NCBI GenBank assembly: GCA_028277945.1
Contig: JANQFH010000008.1
Span: forward strand, 1 to 64,000
DNA from: Oligoflexia bacterium
GTDB taxonomy: Bacteria; Bdellovibrionota_G; JANQFH01
Length of the DNA: 64,000 nt
Direction: 5' to 3'
Within the stretch, counting starts at the first letter, position 1, and the number at the start of each line of letters is the position of its first letter. This document shows positions 25,006 through 32,539 of this stretch, one piece after another. The position numbers and the translations under genes were made by a program. Under the pieces are notes generated by a model. It had not been told where the DNA came from, did not search any database, and saw nothing but the letters and a program-made list of their open reading frames with translations.

Positions 25006-25034
25006 CTCTGTCTTCCTCAAATTAAAGATAGGGT

Positions 25035-25520
25035 TTAATAGCGCATCCCAATACCGATTAACCAATCAAAGGTAATGGGATTACCGGGGACACCACTAGG
25101 TGTGAAGAAGAAATTGACATCGGTGATGAACTCCCACGGTTTGCGCATGGGTAGTACTATGCCAGAGCCGAGCCTCACTCCTAAGGCCTGGTCTTCAAAG
25201 TTATAGAGTTCCAGCCCCGCACCCGCCAGCATGTATAGGGTGGCTGGGACAAAGTAGACGAGGTTGTATTTGACCGCGGGGATGAGCTGGAAGAGCGGAT
25301 CGTCGCTGATGCCGACTTGGGTAGCGAGGTTGAAGCCAAAGCCATAGCCCAGCTCGTAGTCAAACTCACCGCCGACCTTGAAGCTATTTTGGGAGTCCTG
25401 AACCTCAAAGGAGGGGCCAATCTTGACGTGCAAGGCGTACTCGCCAGGCGTCGGCCAGGCAGCTGGGGCCCAAAGGCTGTAGGCGATAAGGCCAAGCCAA
25501 CAGATAGCGCGCTGCTGCAT
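25035..25520 (-). CDS. Small probable outer-membrane beta-barrel protein
   Basis: 161 residues. A likely signal peptide ends near PAAWPTPGEY, followed by alternating hydrophobic strands with aromatic girdles (VGGEFDYELGYGFGFNLATQ; AVKYNLVYFVPATLYMLAGA) and an aromatic C-terminus GIGMRY, as expected for BamA recognition of outer-membrane barrels. Eight strands would fit the length. Probably co-transcribed with the OmpA-family gene downstream. No specific family recognised. Confidence 0.65.
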   Translation of the reverse strand: MQQRAICWLGLIAYSLWAPAAWPTPGEYALHVKIGPSFEVQDSQNSFKVGGEFDYELGYGFGFNLATQVGISDDPLFQLIPAVKYNLVYFVPATLYMLAGAGLELYNFEDQALGVRLGSGIVLPMRKPWEFITDVNFFFTPSGVPGNPITFDWLIGIGMRY

Positions 25521-25603
25521 AGGCGAAAGTATAGCTTTTCCTAACTCAGATGCAAGCGAACTTTCCTCTAGATGTCGATTTTTCTTGGCTTTGACACCAT
25601 ATG

Positions 25604-25627
25604 TTGTATATGCATTTGCATATACAA
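25604..25627. promoter_or_regulatory. Perfect palindrome upstream of the clamp-like gene
   Basis: Arms TTGTATATGCA and TGCATATACAA (11 bp) around a 2-nt centre. A consensus -35 hexamer TTGACA lies at 25591-25596, so the palindrome would sit over the promoter. A dimeric repressor operator is likely. Which protein binds is unknown; the RHH gene at 26365 is a candidate. Confidence 0.5.
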
Positions 25628-25676
25628 AAGTTTTTCCTGCGGACTTGTTGTTTTATTCAGGTGGAGGAAGAAGCCG

Positions 25677-26357
25677 ATGCAGCTACAGACAGAGAGGCAG
25701 AGCAGCTATCATGACATTCGTCTTGAACCACGAGATTTGGAAAAAATGCGTAAGGCCTTTACGGGGATACACGTGCCGCCGCGACGGGCGGTCTATTACC
25801 GTATTCACCTTGAGGCTGGACAGGCCTATATGACCGACGGCGCCAGGCTGCACACCATTCCCGTCAGATATCGATCGCCCGTGGGTGTTGATGTCGATCT
25901 TGACGAAGTGAAACGGGCCTGGACACACCCAGAGCCAATACGCTTACGGCCCACCTATCCTATGGACTCTTTTCTGCATTGGGATGAGCTTATGCCCAAA
26001 GCCGATATTGGTGTGCTCTGTGACGTGGATGTATGGATGCCGACCCTGGAGTCTATTCGTGGTTGGGGTTGGTCAACCTTTGCCTTTTTCCGTGAGGAGA
26101 CCGTGATCCAACCGGTGTCCGATCATGGCAATACCATGCAGGTTGGTCTGTCGCATTTGATGTACAAAGGTAAGAAGGTTATGCAGATCCAAGAGCGTGT
26201 CTTCAACCCGCAGTTTATCTATGACGTCTTTCGTAATGCAACCGGGCTTGGTGACAGCCGCGTCTTTCTCTGTCTTGTATCTCAGAACCTTGGCGCGCCC
26301 TTACTCTGCCGAGGTAATAACAGCTCGTTGCTTGCTTTGATCTTACCGCGCAAATAG
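25677..26357 (+). CDS. Unrecognised protein with DNA sliding-clamp-like C-terminus
   Basis: 226 residues from ATG 25677, chosen for GGAGGAAG at good spacing; a frame extending to 25572 lacks support. The last 50 residues (VFNPQFIYDVFRNATG ... LGAPLLCRGNN ... LALILPRK) follow the pattern of domain III of the DnaN beta clamp: FN-x-x-Y/I-hhD, a strand, PxLL, and a hydrophobic strand ending in P. The rest was not matched. A divergent processivity-clamp-like protein is possible but unproven. Followed on the same strand by a small RHH gene and a TrpR-like gene. Confidence 0.55.
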   Translation: MQLQTERQSSYHDIRLEPRDLEKMRKAFTGIHVPPRRAVYYRIHLEAGQAYMTDGARLHTIPVRYRSPVGVDVDLDEVKRAWTHPEPIRLRPTYPMDSFLHWDELMPKADIGVLCDVDVWMPTLESIRGWGWSTFAFFREETVIQPVSDHGNTMQVGLSHLMYKGKKVMQIQERVFNPQFIYDVFRNATGLGDSRVFLCLVSQNLGAPLLCRGNNSSLLALILPRK

Positions 26358-26364
26358 GTCTTCA

Positions 26365-26538
26365 GTGGCAGTCAAGGACTACAATCTCATGCTCCGTCTG
26401 CCACGCAGCCTAAAGAGCGCAATCGAAAAAAAGGTGGGTACCGGACGTGTCAGCGAATTCTTGCGTCACGCTGCCGAAGAGAGACTGATGACCATCTGCC
26501 GTCGCTGCAAGGGCACGGGTAGGGTGTTGAGAAAGTAA
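26365..26538 (+). CDS. Short RHH protein with CxxCxGxG motif
   Basis: 57 codons from a GTG start, missed by simple length cut-offs. The sequence VKDYNLMLRLPRSLKSAIEK, then GRVSEFLRHAAEERL is a classic ribbon-helix-helix (strand, helix, turn, helix). It continues into CRRCKGTGRV, a DnaJ-zinc-finger-like CxxCxGxG half-motif. It starts 7 bp after the clamp-like gene and is probably co-translated. It could bind the palindrome at 25604-25627 as an autoregulator. Confidence 0.6.
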   Translation: MAVKDYNLMLRLPRSLKSAIEKKVGTGRVSEFLRHAAEERLMTICRRCKGTGRVLRK

Positions 26539-26556
26539 GGACGGGCACCTTAACAG

Positions 26557-26751
26557 ATGGCAGATAGGAAAAAACTAAAGAAGTTGAGCGGGATTTTTCG
26601 CACGCCAGTTAGTGACAAGGAGATGCAAGCGCTGCTCGATGACTTCCTCACACCAGCCGAGATCGACACCCTTTACGAACGCTGGAAGCTTGTCTGCCTT
26701 TTGCTCGAGGGCAAAACACAGCCCAGAGAGTCTGTTACACCCGCCAGCTGA
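26557..26751 (+). CDS. Truncated TrpR-like protein
   Basis: 64 residues. EMQALLDDFLTPAEIDTLYE and RWKLVCLLLEGKTQ match the first helices of the TrpR/YerC superfamily. Family members continue with a REIAxxLGVSxATITR recognition helix; here the frame ends after PRESVTPAS, so the DNA-binding helix is missing. The end overlaps the convergent outer-membrane gene by 17 bp, as if a deletion fused the two. It may be a pseudogene or a dominant-negative fragment. Confidence 0.5.
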   Translation: MADRKKLKKLSGIFRTPVSDKEMQALLDDFLTPAEIDTLYERWKLVCLLLEGKTQPRESVTPAS

Positions 26752-27544
26752 AGCCAATGCCGGTGGTGATGTCGGCAGTGCTGTCGTTGAGGCCGATCTG
26801 CACAAAGCTGTCGAGCTGAAAATCCGGTGTCACCAAAAAGGTCACGCCGGTATCTAAGCTGTGCTCTTCATCCTTGCCACTCTTCAGGGGAAAGGCGCCG
26901 GTAAGCTCAACAAAGAGGCCGGTTCGCTCGGGCAACAGCGGCAGCGGATGCCCGAGGGCGACCGCGTAGAGATAGCGCGCAAAGCGATCGCCGGCACTGT
27001 CGCGGGCGGGCAGGTCGATACCGTTGTTGGCCGCTAGGGAGAAATCTGCTGGCAGCTCCCAGTCGGTGAGCAGTTTGATTTCAGGTTGTGTAGCATCAGC
27101 CGTGAAGCCAGCGTCACCAACAGGTGTTTCAATGTTGAGCAATAGCCCCAAGGAGGGGATGATGCCACCACCGTCGACAAAGTGACCTTTGAGGCCAAAG
27201 GCTAGGTCCGCAAAACCAGCGTCCGACGGCAGGCCCTCGGGTTTTTCTACGGTAATCAGCTCACCCTCAACCCGCAGCTCAGCCCATGTTGTAAAACCAT
27301 AACGCAGCAGTGTGGGGAAGCTGAAAATGTTTAGTTCGGTGCCACTGGAGTCATCTTGACTGTATTGGACGCTGGTTTCAATCTGGACACGATCTTTACC
27401 CACGGTCTGACTCGACTCTGCAGCATCGGGCCGGTCGGTGATAAGGGCGTCTGCAAAGTCCTCTGCTGCTAATGCCACCCTGCCGGTGCTGAGTAGCAGC
27501 AGCAGAAGTGTGCTGCTGAACATTACATGAATCGACTTTTTCAT
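26735..27544 (-). CDS. Outer-membrane protein of the MetA-pathway transporter type
   Basis: 269 residues from ATG 27544, preceded by AGGA. Signal peptide FSSTLLLLLLSTGRVALAA. The mature protein begins DALITDRPDAAESSQTVGKD and RVQIETSVQYSQDD, the signature of the Phenol_MetA_deg outer-membrane family, and continues in beta-barrel strands to an aromatic end GFSWRV. It is the last gene of a five-gene minus-strand operon with a diheme peroxidase and ABC transporter, so it may be the outer-membrane channel for the same substrate. Confidence 0.75.
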   Translation of the reverse strand: MKKSIHVMFSSTLLLLLLSTGRVALAAEDFADALITDRPDAAESSQTVGKDRVQIETSVQYSQDDSSGTELNIFSFPTLLRYGFTTWAELRVEGELITVEKPEGLPSDAGFADLAFGLKGHFVDGGGIIPSLGLLLNIETPVGDAGFTADATQPEIKLLTDWELPADFSLAANNGIDLPARDSAGDRFARYLYAVALGHPLPLLPERTGLFVELTGAFPLKSGKDEEHSLDTGVTFLVTPDFQLDSFVQIGLNDSTADITTGIGFSWRV

Positions 27545-27573
27545 CGCAAATCCTTTCCTAACATGAAGTTTTT

Positions 27574-28389
27574 TCAACGCACGTAGCGGCGGGCCCAATA
27601 GGTAAGTTGATCGAGGAGGGTGACCATGAGGATGATGACCAAAACCAGCACGGCAACCTTGTCGTATTGAAACGAACGCACATAGAGCTGGATGTAGTAA
27701 CCAATACCGCCTGCTCCAACCAGTCCCAGAACCGTGGCATCGCGGAAGTTCATCTCAAAACGGTAAACCGTGAAGGTGATGACCTGCGGCACACATTGGG
27801 GAAATAGGCCGTAGCGTAGTGTCTGTATCCATGTCGCACCGGTACCGCTGACAGCGTTAATAACACCGCGGTCTGCAGTTTCAAACTCTTCCGCATAAAA
27901 CTTTGCCAGCATACCAATTGAGTGCAGGGCGATCGCTAGGGTGCCCGCAAAAGGGCCTAGACCAATGGCAACCACAAAGAGGATGGCAACGACAATAAGG
28001 GGTACAGACCGAATCAAACCGAGTAGCCACTTCACTGGATGTGACACCCACGCCGGGCTGACATTGGCAGCTGCTAAAAAGCCAAGTGGCAAGGCGATCA
28101 ACACAGCAAGAAACGTTCCCGCCAAGGTGATCATGACCGTCTCTAGGGTGGAGTTGATGATGAGGCCGGTCACGCTCCAGTCTGGCACGAGCATACGCCC
28201 GAAGAACTCGGCAAAGCGCGGTCCGGAACGGACAAGCGCCTGTAGATCAAATTCAGCCCACTGCAGCGACCAAACAAATAAAACGCTAATCGTTAAGTAG
28301 GCGGAGATTTGTAACAGTAGCTTTGTCTTCCACTGTCTTTCTAGACTTGTTGTCGCCTTTACTCCTATTTGCTTTGCCATTTTTTTCAT
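27574..28389 (-). CDS. PhnE-like ABC transporter permease
   Basis: About 271 residues. Six membrane segments, with the permease loop region RSVPLIVVAILFVVAIGLGP and the downstream GVINAVSGTG segment typical of PhnE. ATG 28389 is chosen with GGTGG just upstream; ATG 28380 is an alternative. Its 5' end overlaps the ATPase gene by about 100 bp. It forms the inner-membrane channel with the ATPase at 28286 and the binding protein at 29136. The phosphonate family does not by itself define the substrate. Confidence 0.85.
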   Translation of the reverse strand: MKKMAKQIGVKATTSLERQWKTKLLLQISAYLTISVLFVWSLQWAEFDLQALVRSGPRFAEFFGRMLVPDWSVTGLIINSTLETVMITLAGTFLAVLIALPLGFLAAANVSPAWVSHPVKWLLGLIRSVPLIVVAILFVVAIGLGPFAGTLAIALHSIGMLAKFYAEEFETADRGVINAVSGTGATWIQTLRYGLFPQCVPQVITFTVYRFEMNFRDATVLGLVGAGGIGYYIQLYVRSFQYDKVAVLVLVIILMVTLLDQLTYWARRYVR

Positions 28390-29131
28390 AGCCACCGCGA
28401 TAGACAATCTCAGCCATACTCGCGGTAAATCCTTCTGGCGGGCCGTCGTAAATCATCTTCCCCTCGGATAGGCCGATGAGGCGGGTGGCAAACTGTCTCG
28501 CTAAGGAGGGCTGATGTAGGTTTACCACCAGAGTGACGCCACGACGTTTGGCGCAGTTGATCAAGAGTCCGAGGGCGTCTTCAGCGAGTTCTGGATCGAG
28601 ATTTGAGATGGGTTCGTCAGCTATGATAATCTCTGCATCCTGCATTAAGGCACGTGCAATGGCGGTTCTCTGCCGTTGCCCCCCACTTAAGGTCTCAATC
28701 CGCCGCGCACCAAAACCTTCAAGCTCTACCTCACTTAAGATCTCTTCAGCGACCTGCCACTCTCCGCTAGGATACCAACCGATCAGCGTACGCAGGGTGG
28801 ATACCCTTCCTAGGGCACCACTGAGTATGTTGCTGATGACGGTATGCCTTGGGATCAGATAGAACTCTTGATCGATCATGGCAATGCGTCGTTGTACGGC
28901 ACGTCCTTGGTCTGACTGGGTCGAGGTGGGATCCTGACCCAGAACCCGGACTTCGCCGGTTGCAGGCCGCTGCCGTCCTTTAATCAGGCGAGAGAGCGTG
29001 GTTTTGCCCGAGCCACTACGACCGAGCACAAAGACTCGCTCGCCAGCGGCAATCGTCAGATGTTCAATGTCAATGGCGCAGGTGCTGCCATAGAGTACGT
29101 GAATATTTTTCATGTCGATAATGGGTTGCAA
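28286..29131 (-). CDS. PhnC-like ABC transporter ATP-binding protein
   Basis: 281 residues. Walker A GRSGSGKTT, signature LSGGQRQR, Walker B AEIIIADEP and the switch His (VVNLHQ) are all present, so the ATPase should be active. About 35 C-terminal residues (Lys/Asn/Asp-rich) extend over the start of the permease gene and look like a read-through extension. It starts 4 bp after the binding-protein stop. Confidence 0.9.
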   Translation of the reverse strand: MQPIIDMKNIHVLYGSTCAIDIEHLTIAAGERVFVLGRSGSGKTTLSRLIKGRQRPATGEVRVLGQDPTSTQSDQGRAVQRRIAMIDQEFYLIPRHTVISNILSGALGRVSTLRTLIGWYPSGEWQVAEEILSEVELEGFGARRIETLSGGQRQRTAIARALMQDAEIIIADEPISNLDPELAEDALGLLINCAKRRGVTLVVNLHQPSLARQFATRLIGLSEGKMIYDGPPEGFTASMAEIVYRGGYEKNGKANRSKGDNKSRKTVEDKATVTNLRLLND

Positions 29132-29135
29132 GGCA

Positions 29136-30023
29136 CTATCTCTTCTTTTTTAAGAAACCATAAGTGCGGGCAATCTCTTCGACGTCAGCGTAGTCTTTGT
29201 GACTGACCTCAATGTAGCCATCGACGCTGTAAAGATACTGCAGTAGCTTGCGGTTGGCTCCTGAGTTGAGAGCCAGCATTGCCTGTTTGAGCCTTGCTAC
29301 CGTCCGTGGATCTAGATCTTTGCGTACCACTACACAGTGCGACGGAATCGGCGCAGACTCGGCAATGTAGGTCACCTGATCGCGCTGCTCAGGACGCAAC
29401 AGGTTGAACGAATACTGACCAATGCCGGCAGCATCGACAAAGCGGTTGTAGACGGCACTGATTGCCTGTTGGTCGCCGCCGGCGAAGTAGATTTTTTTGA
29501 AGAACTCTTCTGCTTTGTCTCTCTGCTTGATCAGTCCCGCCTGTTTGAACAGATTGAGCGGATACATATAGCCTGATGAAGAGATCGGGTCGACAAAGGC
29601 GATGGATTTACCGCGCAAATCCGCAAGTTTTTTGATGCCGCTGTCTTTGCGCACAAAGATACGTGACACGTAGGTGGGTTTACCCTTATAGACTTCTCCC
29701 AAAATAGGGTAGGCGCCCGCTTGATCATGGGCAATGACATACTGTAGTGGCCCCATAAATCCCATGTCGGCATTTTGATTGCGCAGTGCCTCGACCACGC
29801 CCGCATAGTCTGTTGCCACAAAGTGTTTGACTCGCATGCGCAGTTCTTTTTCCAGATAGTGGACAACCGGCCCTACCTCTTCAACCAACTGCTCGGGGTT
29901 TTCGTAAGCGATGAAGACGACCTTGAGAGTATTTGTCGTGGTTTCGCTTGCAGTCGCCCAGTGCATGAAAGCGGTGAGTGAGCTAGCCAGGAGTAAAAAG
30001 AGATGACATGCAATTTTAATCAT
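29136..30023 (-). CDS. PhnD-like substrate-binding protein
   Basis: 295 residues from ATG 30023 (AAGGA upstream); a longer frame to 30161 overlaps the preceding gene and is not supported. Signal peptide LFLLLASSLTAFMHWATA, then the PhnD/SsuA/transferrin-type fold (YENPEQLVEEVGPVVHYLEK; ADMGFMGPLQYV; KSIAFVDPISSSGYMYPLNL). It captures the ligand in the periplasm. Because the operon sits behind a metal-regulator-type box and beside mntR and feoAB, a metal complex is as plausible a ligand as a phosphonate. Confidence 0.85.
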   Translation of the reverse strand: MIKIACHLFLLLASSLTAFMHWATASETTTNTLKVVFIAYENPEQLVEEVGPVVHYLEKELRMRVKHFVATDYAGVVEALRNQNADMGFMGPLQYVIAHDQAGAYPILGEVYKGKPTYVSRIFVRKDSGIKKLADLRGKSIAFVDPISSSGYMYPLNLFKQAGLIKQRDKAEEFFKKIYFAGGDQQAISAVYNRFVDAAGIGQYSFNLLRPEQRDQVTYIAESAPIPSHCVVVRKDLDPRTVARLKQAMLALNSGANRKLLQYLYSVDGYIEVSHKDYADVEEIARTYGFLKKKR

Positions 30024-30042
30024 TGGTGAGCTATCCTTAAAC

Positions 30043-31956
30043 TTACTTGAGGTTGTCCACGTTTTCTCGGTAGAGTTTGCGATACGCCGCAACTTTGGCA
30101 TCAACCAGAGCTGGCTTGCCTTGCTTGTTAGCTGCGTAGGCCTCATCCATAAGCTGTGCAAGCTGCTCCATAACCGGCAGATAGCGCAGATCTTGTAGGC
30201 CCCATTTGTGGGCGCGGATCTCTACGGCAATCGTCTGAAAGGTGATGTTCATGATGTCAGGTTTCTGACGTTGTTTTAGGAATTCATAGGTTGAGAGAAA
30301 GAAGCTGAACTCTTCCATCTCCGCTTCTACGACAAACGGGCTATCTTCATAGGCATCGACACCATCACCGACAGTTTCTAAATAGGCCGTAAGATCAGCG
30401 AGTTGTTTTTTGCTTAAGCCGAGTCGGTAGTTTTGATCAAACCACTCGACTACGGCTCTCAGAGTGGGCTGGCTGCCATCATGGAAATAGGGGGCCGTGA
30501 ACTTGGCACTCAAAAGCGTTGGCGTATCCAGTGCGCCGTCGCGCGAGTAGGGGCTACTACCTTGCACCGTGCCTATGTTGTGACGTTTGCGATCCAAAAA
30601 GTGGTCTGAGGGTATATGGCAACTGGCACAGCTCCTTCCTGCCATCTTTTTAAAGCGTTTGTGGAACAACCGCTCACCCCGCTTTGCCGCCTTGGACACC
30701 TTATCGTTGAGAGTGCCGTCTGGATTAAGATAGGGGTTGGGCAGGAAATCAAACTCGTTCATATAGGCTATCATGGCGTCGAGGATCAACGGATCGGGCT
30801 CAGGGCCATTGAACTCATGGCGAATACCGTTGCGAACAAACTCGCGTAGCGACGTAAAGCGACCGTTACGCCCATAGGGCGCGGTAAAGCGAATGCCTCG
30901 CAGGTCAGGAATGTCAACCGGATTAAAATGACCATCGTTGGCGTGGGGCGAGAGAACGCTACTGCTCACATCGACATTGCCCGGCCGGGACGAGATTCCA
31001 GGGATGAAAAAGTTTGGATTGGTGACGCCTTTGTTGTGACAGGTGTTGCAGTTGATGACCAGCGAGCGGGAGGGTTCGCCAAAGATGTAGGAGCTATCAA
31101 ACACCATGTCACCAAGAGCGATCATCGCAGTTTCACTTTCGTCAACACCCCGTGCAGCCATATTGAGGATCTGCCGAGGTCGTGGTAGCTGTTTATTGAT
31201 GTTGTGGCCTGGTGGCAGCTTCATCTTCAGGCTTGCGGCACGATTAAACGTTGGGCTTAACCTGGGCAGGGGTCGTAGCTCTCCAGTCGTGGGCGCTGCA
31301 AAGTCTTTGTCAAAGTTGGTCTCCAGATAGGTAATGATTGCCGTGGCATGTTGGTTAAACTTTTTTGTATCAGCAGGTGTGCTACCTTGCTGAAGGATGC
31401 CAGGATTACCCAAGGCGGTTGCCAAAGCCAGCCAAGCACGGCCAAGACGTAGGAAGGCAGGGTGGTCGGTGTGTTCAATCTCATAAGCGAAGCTAGCCCA
31501 GAGTTGTCTTGCCGTCCTAAGGTGTTGGGAAGCATCGCTGAAACGGTTGAGTGATCTTTCTGCCGTCTGTAAATGAAACACCAGTGTCTGACTGACGGCG
31601 CGGGTAGAGTGTTCAAAGAGGTTGCGGGCTTGTTGCCGTCTCTGTGCTGGCTCCAAGGGTGCGGCTGTTTGTACCGCTTTTGTTTGTGTGCGATACGCTT
31701 GAGCCGCAGCTGGAGAGAATGATGCGAGCTCTTTGGCAATGGTGTTGGTTTCGACAAAGACCTTATCCCAGAGGACGGGGTTTAGATTGAGAAGGAAGTT
31801 GAGACGGCGATAGCTCTCGGCTACGGGGTGAAATTTTTCTGCTGGGACAATATGGCCATAGATGGGTGGGGCAATCGTGCCGATATAGAGAACGGTGCTA
31901 CTGATAAGCAATCGTTTCAGAGCACAGCGACGGAGCCGCTGCCATTGGGCGGACAT
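30043..31956 (-). CDS. Diheme cytochrome c peroxidase / MauG-MbnH family protein
   Basis: 637 residues. A signal peptide leads to a long helical N-terminal domain (about 30-260), then two c-type heme sites: CNTCH near residue 303 and CASCH near residue 443. Spacing and the AAKRGERLFHKRF and DTPTLLSAKFTAPYFHDGSQ blocks match the CCP_MauG family. The N-terminal extension is longer than in standard peroxidases. It probably works in the periplasm, reducing peroxide or oxidising a ligand or peptide. First gene of the operon, 66 bp from the proposed metal-regulated operator. Confidence 0.88.
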   Translation of the reverse strand: MSAQWQRLRRCALKRLLISSTVLYIGTIAPPIYGHIVPAEKFHPVAESYRRLNFLLNLNPVLWDKVFVETNTIAKELASFSPAAAQAYRTQTKAVQTAAPLEPAQRRQQARNLFEHSTRAVSQTLVFHLQTAERSLNRFSDASQHLRTARQLWASFAYEIEHTDHPAFLRLGRAWLALATALGNPGILQQGSTPADTKKFNQHATAIITYLETNFDKDFAAPTTGELRPLPRLSPTFNRAASLKMKLPPGHNINKQLPRPRQILNMAARGVDESETAMIALGDMVFDSSYIFGEPSRSLVINCNTCHNKGVTNPNFFIPGISSRPGNVDVSSSVLSPHANDGHFNPVDIPDLRGIRFTAPYGRNGRFTSLREFVRNGIRHEFNGPEPDPLILDAMIAYMNEFDFLPNPYLNPDGTLNDKVSKAAKRGERLFHKRFKKMAGRSCASCHIPSDHFLDRKRHNIGTVQGSSPYSRDGALDTPTLLSAKFTAPYFHDGSQPTLRAVVEWFDQNYRLGLSKKQLADLTAYLETVGDGVDAYEDSPFVVEAEMEEFSFFLSTYEFLKQRQKPDIMNITFQTIAVEIRAHKWGLQDLRYLPVMEQLAQLMDEAYAANKQGKPALVDAKVAAYRKLYRENVDNLK

Positions 31957-31990
31957 GATCGAGATTACTCCCCCTATAGAATGGTTGAGA

Positions 31991-32022
31991 TAACTTAGAA
32001 AAACTAAGTTAGCCTCACCTAA
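31991..32022. promoter_or_regulatory. DtxR/IdeR-like operator between the peroxidase operon and mntR
   Basis: Positions 32004-32022 match the DtxR/IdeR consensus TWAGGTWAGSCTWACCTWA at 16 of 19 positions. An overlapping perfect inverted repeat, TAACTTAG-N5-CTAAGTTA, spans 31991-32011. The site lies 48-66 bp upstream of the peroxidase ATG and 83 bp upstream of the divergent mntR gene, so one regulator could control both. Metal-dependent control is inferred from the match and the neighbour. Confidence 0.6.
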
Positions 32023-32104
32023 TTATGCTTTAAGATTCGCATAGATAATAATGTTAGTCAAATAAAACTTTACGCCCGCCTGCAATCGACCCTATAAACT
32101 GGGC

Positions 32105-32533
32105 ATGGCAAAACAGGCGAGCAGCAAACCGAGCCAGAGTACGGAAGACTATCTCGAGAGGATCCAGGAGCTCATCAGTCGCAAGGGATACGCGCGTGTC
32201 TCTGATATTGCCGCGGAGCTTAACCTCACCCGGCCGAGCGTCACCAATATGGTGCAGCGACTGAGCCATCAAGGCTTTGTAAGTTATGAGAAGTATCGTG
32301 GCATTACCTTAACCGAAAAGGGTAAGGAGGTGGCGCTGCAGATCCAGATACGGCATGTGATTATTACCGAGTTTCTCACCATGCTCGGATTGGATAGACG
32401 TACCATTGCCCGCGATGTTGAGGGTCTCGAACATCACATCAGCCCGGAGACACTCAAAAAGCTTGAGCAGCTTGTGGATTACTGGCGGCACAATCCAAAA
32501 CAGCTGCGCGACGTCTTTCTTGCGAGTAAATGA
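32105..32533 (+). CDS. mntR: Manganese/iron-dependent regulator MntR (DtxR family)
   Basis: 142 residues, the length of Bacillus MntR. Winged helix: GYARVSDIAAELNLTRPSVT, then MVQRLSHQGFVSYEKYRG. All six metal ligands of MntR are present with a constant offset of seven: Asp15, Glu18, His84, Glu106, Glu109 and His110 (in DVEGLEHH). No C-terminal SH3 domain. It should bind DNA when loaded with Mn(II) or Fe(II). Divergent from the peroxidase/ABC operon and convergent with feoB, whose stop is 6 bp away. Confidence 0.88.
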   Translation: MAKQASSKPSQSTEDYLERIQELISRKGYARVSDIAAELNLTRPSVTNMVQRLSHQGFVSYEKYRGITLTEKGKEVALQIQIRHVIITEFLTMLGLDRRTIARDVEGLEHHISPETLKKLEQLVDYWRHNPKQLRDVFLASK

Positions 32534-32539
32534 GCGCTG

